From Anisus vortex (lineage: Eukaryota > Mollusca > Gastropoda > Planorbidae), in the NCBI GenBank assembly GCA_949126835.1, contig OX421505.1:9811783-9875782 (forward strand): DNA of 64,000 nucleotides, written 5' to 3'. Positions 61,133 through 64,000 of this stretch are shown piece after piece; position 1 is the stretch's first letter; each line of letters starts with the position of its first letter. The notes under the pieces are model-generated. The model worked only from the letters and a program-made list of their open reading frames with translations. It did no database searches and had not been told where the DNA came from. The translations under genes were made by a program, and so were the position numbers.

Positions 61133-61213
61133 CCTAACATGACACTGTATTGACCTAACAGTGGTCCCACATTATGCCAAGATTTAAACATCGGACCAAT
61201 ATAGTGCGCTTAT
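61133..61213. repeat. Related small hairpin MITE
   Basis: CCCCTAACATGACACTGTATTG and GGACCAATATAGTGCGC resemble the ends of the unit at 59050-59146, with weaker pairing. Confidence 0.5.
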
Positions 61214-61384
61214 CTGTATATGAAAAGGAAACAGTCAGAAAAATCATGGCCAATAATGCAGATATGGAAGAACACTGTGATATGTTTTGTGAGCGATATT
61301 ACTAGCAGTGAATTATTTTATGTGTGAATGATGTGAAATCATGCTTTTTCAACTGACTGTATCTCATAGAGAAGAAAAACTGAT

Positions 61385-61495
61385 AATGTCCTTTGCCCAA
61401 ATCCCCTGCATGGGGGGCAGCTGGGCTAGAACTAGTAGAACCCAGCTGGTCATGTTGACAGTTCGAAATATTAACTGCTGGACCAAATTTTAGAA
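61385..61495. repeat. Palindromic, tRNA-like repeat remnant
   Basis: CAGCTGGG and CCCAGCTG flank a 15-base spacer. On the minus strand GGTCCAGCAGTTAATA followed by GGGTTCTACTAGTTC recalls A- and B-box spacing of a SINE head. Weak evidence. Confidence 0.3.
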
Positions 61496-63187
61496 ACAAA
61501 ATTTAAATATCCCATTACATATAGGCTTACTATTTTTGTTCTTGTTGTAAGGAATTCTTCAGTAATGGATGTCAAGGCCTATTTTATATGTGTCAGTGCT
61601 TTCATCTTTGAAATCGGCATGTATGTGCGTATTGAAAAAGATATTATTTACATAAATACATTCTCTTTATAAAACCTAACCCTATACTATAAATACAAAG
61701 CCTGTTTTTTTTTTTCATTCCTTCTTTTAAACATACACAAAAATACAGCATTCTTTCTTAACTTTCTGATGGTAAAATACAGGTACCCTACAAAGCTTTA
61801 ACTTTTGATTTAGAAGTTAAAATTGTTGAAACAAATGCAAATTGACAAAAATATATTGCTCAAAAGCAAAAATCACAGAAAAAAAAATAATTTTGTTTTT
61901 TTGATTATCAGAAAATGTAGGCCTACTGACTTTAAATGCTTAGAATATGAAAGAAAAGGTAAAAAAAATATGCAACACACATTTTTAAGGACACAAAAAA
62001 AAAGATATTTTATTTTCCTATTTTTGCATTTTTTTTTTTAAACATACAAAAACCCAGTTAGACTACATTTCAATAGAGAAATCTGCTTGTTTGCAAAAAA
62101 ATTGACAAATCAAAGGACATTTAAGAAAATGCTCACTGAATTGACAGGTCAATGTGATTAATGTTAAAAACTAAATTTAAGAGAGTGTGTAATGCAAAAC
62201 TATTTTTTTATATAAAGCAAAACTAAAACATTTTAAAAATTCTAAGGATATTTGTACATTATCTTTCAAAAGTTTCTTTAAAGTAAAAAAACAATATAAG
62301 TAAACTGCATAATTTCTAATCAATAAGTACACAAATACTTCATCTATTCACACCATTTAAAATGTATGGATTTGTGTCTGCTGTTAGCTAGATTAAGATA
62401 ACTATCATGTGATCCAGTGCCCCCTAGATCAGGAAAAGATTACTCTGGTTAGTGAGTATACATAAAAAAATGAACAAATATGAAAGACTCATAAATCGAA
62501 AAAATTGTTTCAATTTACAAAATAATAAAAATCAAATCAATACAAATATTTTGTCTTTTACGTTCATTTTAATAAATGTATTGGAAAACTTTTAAACTTT
62601 TTTTTTTCAATATTCAAAAGTTGTTTTCTCCAAATAAAAAAATGTATTTTTTAAATGATGAATTTAAATAGGAATATAAAAAGTCTTTGTGATTTTATTC
62701 CATATTTAGACACTTATTGACTTTGTTTCTATTTAAAACATAAATAACACCCAATCAGAATATGTTAAAATTGGCAAACTTTGTTTTGAAATCACACTGC
62801 TTTGATATTTAAATACTGCAATTGCATGGGTAGAGAAAGACTCAAAAGTCATTTTTTACATCTTTTTTACTGGATAGATTCTTTTCTTTTTCACAGAAGT
62901 CCAGCGGTTCAACAAATGACCAGTTTTCAAAAGTGATTAATTAAAGAAAGCATTTTATCCATTACAAAAATGTTAACAATAAATATAAAAAGGTCTGAAA
63001 GTTTTTAGTGTGTCCTCCTTGTTGTACACACCGTTCACATCTGCTTGAGTAGACCTGAGTGTTTTTTATTTACATCAATCAATAATTCAAGTTCATCAAT
63101 AAACAATCAAAAAGCTAGTTACAAAATATAACCTGATGGGTTGAACATTTTTCTCTTTATAAAATCTACTGACGATGAACATCTAAA

Positions 63188-63326
63188 ACTAAATATATAT
63201 ATATATATATAAAGAATTGAATTCTATACATATAAATATATATATATATATATATATAAAGAATTGAATTCTATACATATAAATATATATATATATATAT
63301 ATATAAAGAATTGAATTCTATACATA
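63188..63326. repeat. Tandem repeat, 47-bp period, three copies
   Basis: AAAGAATTGAATTCTATACAT starts at 63211, 63258 and 63305, separated by (AT)n runs; the period is exactly 47. The word contains the palindrome GAATTGAATTC. Confidence 0.88.
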
Positions 63327-64000
63327 ACAAAGATATTTTTATATCAAAACTATCTTTTGTCTTTTTACTCTAATTTGAAAAAAAAAAAGGAAATATTCAA
63401 ATTGAGTAAAAGTGTGTGTGGTGTGGGGGAGGGTAATATGGATTTCTAAGGAGGTCTATAAGTAAATCTGCACATACATGTAATAACAAGATTTTTTCCT
63501 TATTCTTGTTGAGTATTTCATGGATAAAAAAATATCTTTGAGGAGTATTGATTCTGATTAGTTATTGGAAATAAAAAATAGGAGTATAAAATTCACCATC
63601 AAACAATTTTTTTGAAAAAAAAACAAAAAACAACAATAACAAATATTACAAATAGTTTAGCAAATGAAAAAAATGAAACAACTTTTTGTAATAATGGAAA
63701 TTTCTTTCTGTGATTTGATATCAGCTCTTTGAAGGACAAAGCTATCCAAAAGAAAGGACAGCTGCTGTTTTTGTATACATATATAGAAATCTATATATAT
63801 CTATATATAAATCTATACATGTTTTTGATATGTGTAGACATAAAAATGAAGGTTGTAACATTTGTAGTTGGGTATAAAAGGAAAAGAAATCTACTGGGCA
63901 AGTTTAAACAGAGTGGCAGCACATTAAATAGGCAATGAATGCTTACAATTTTGCCTCACCCCCAATGCTTCTGAAACAAATGCATTGATTTAGACCCCCC

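Larger units (their letters stand above)
57730..64000. other. AT-rich stretch, no gene recognised
   Basis: Apart from small hairpin repeats (59050, 61133), a tRNA-like/palindromic word (61385) and a tandem repeat (63188), no coding exon could be supported on either strand. Low repeat density compared with the rest of the window could mean a long 3' UTR or an intron of a neighbouring gene. Confidence 0.5.

Noticed and set aside
63194..63326. CRISPR-like spacing of repeats
   Set aside because: The sequence between repeats is (AT)n, not unique spacers, and the genome is eukaryotic; it is a tandem repeat.

Overview
The window is AT-rich, intron-bearing, repeat-dense animal DNA. Split genes with GT-AG introns, three C2H2 zinc-finger genes, many non-LTR retrotransposon tails, tRNA-derived SINEs and abundant TAGGCCTA-type words suggest an invertebrate, most likely a gastropod mollusc. 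That assignment is inference; no species can be named from the sequence.

Layout. 1-9.2 kb: the 3' part of a plus-strand major-facilitator transporter gene resembling SLC18B1 (nine coding exons, stop at 8877-8879; the 5' exons lie outside). Its introns hold two hAT-type elements with perfect 8-bp target duplications and several tails of one CR1/Jockey-like LINE family. 9.5-11.3 kb: a tRNA-like SINE and a hAT transposase scrap. 11.3-20 kb: duplicon A with a 23-finger zinc-finger gene on the minus strand. 20-29 kb: a frameshifted LINE copy, a hAT transposon, and a three-level nest in which a TA-flanked transposon with an unusual DDE-like reading frame sits inside a small hAT element and itself carries a Jockey fragment. 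28.9-36.5 kb: duplicon B with a 20-finger paralogue (minus); its intron holds a near-perfect 74-bp-arm hairpin and a SINE split by two solo LTRs. 36.5-45 kb: no genes, but a long-inverted-repeat element and a CpG-rich palindromic repeat. 45-48 kb: a nearly complete L2/CR1-like LINE with two premature stops, ending exactly where duplicon C begins. 48-54.7 kb: duplicon C, inverted, with a 23-finger gene on the plus strand. 55-64 kb: fragments of the same duplicon, small hairpin repeats, then about 5 kb with no recognised gene.

The zinc-finger genes share one design: a 55-codon first coding exon, one phase-0 intron, and one large exon carrying all fingers. They look like a young paralogue cluster of probable DNA-binding regulators, with changes at finger contact positions, loss of three fingers in B, and signs of gene conversion between B and C. 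Because the flanks are also duplicated, many transposon insertions can be checked against an empty site in a sister copy. No tRNA, rRNA, CRISPR array or bacterial feature was seen.
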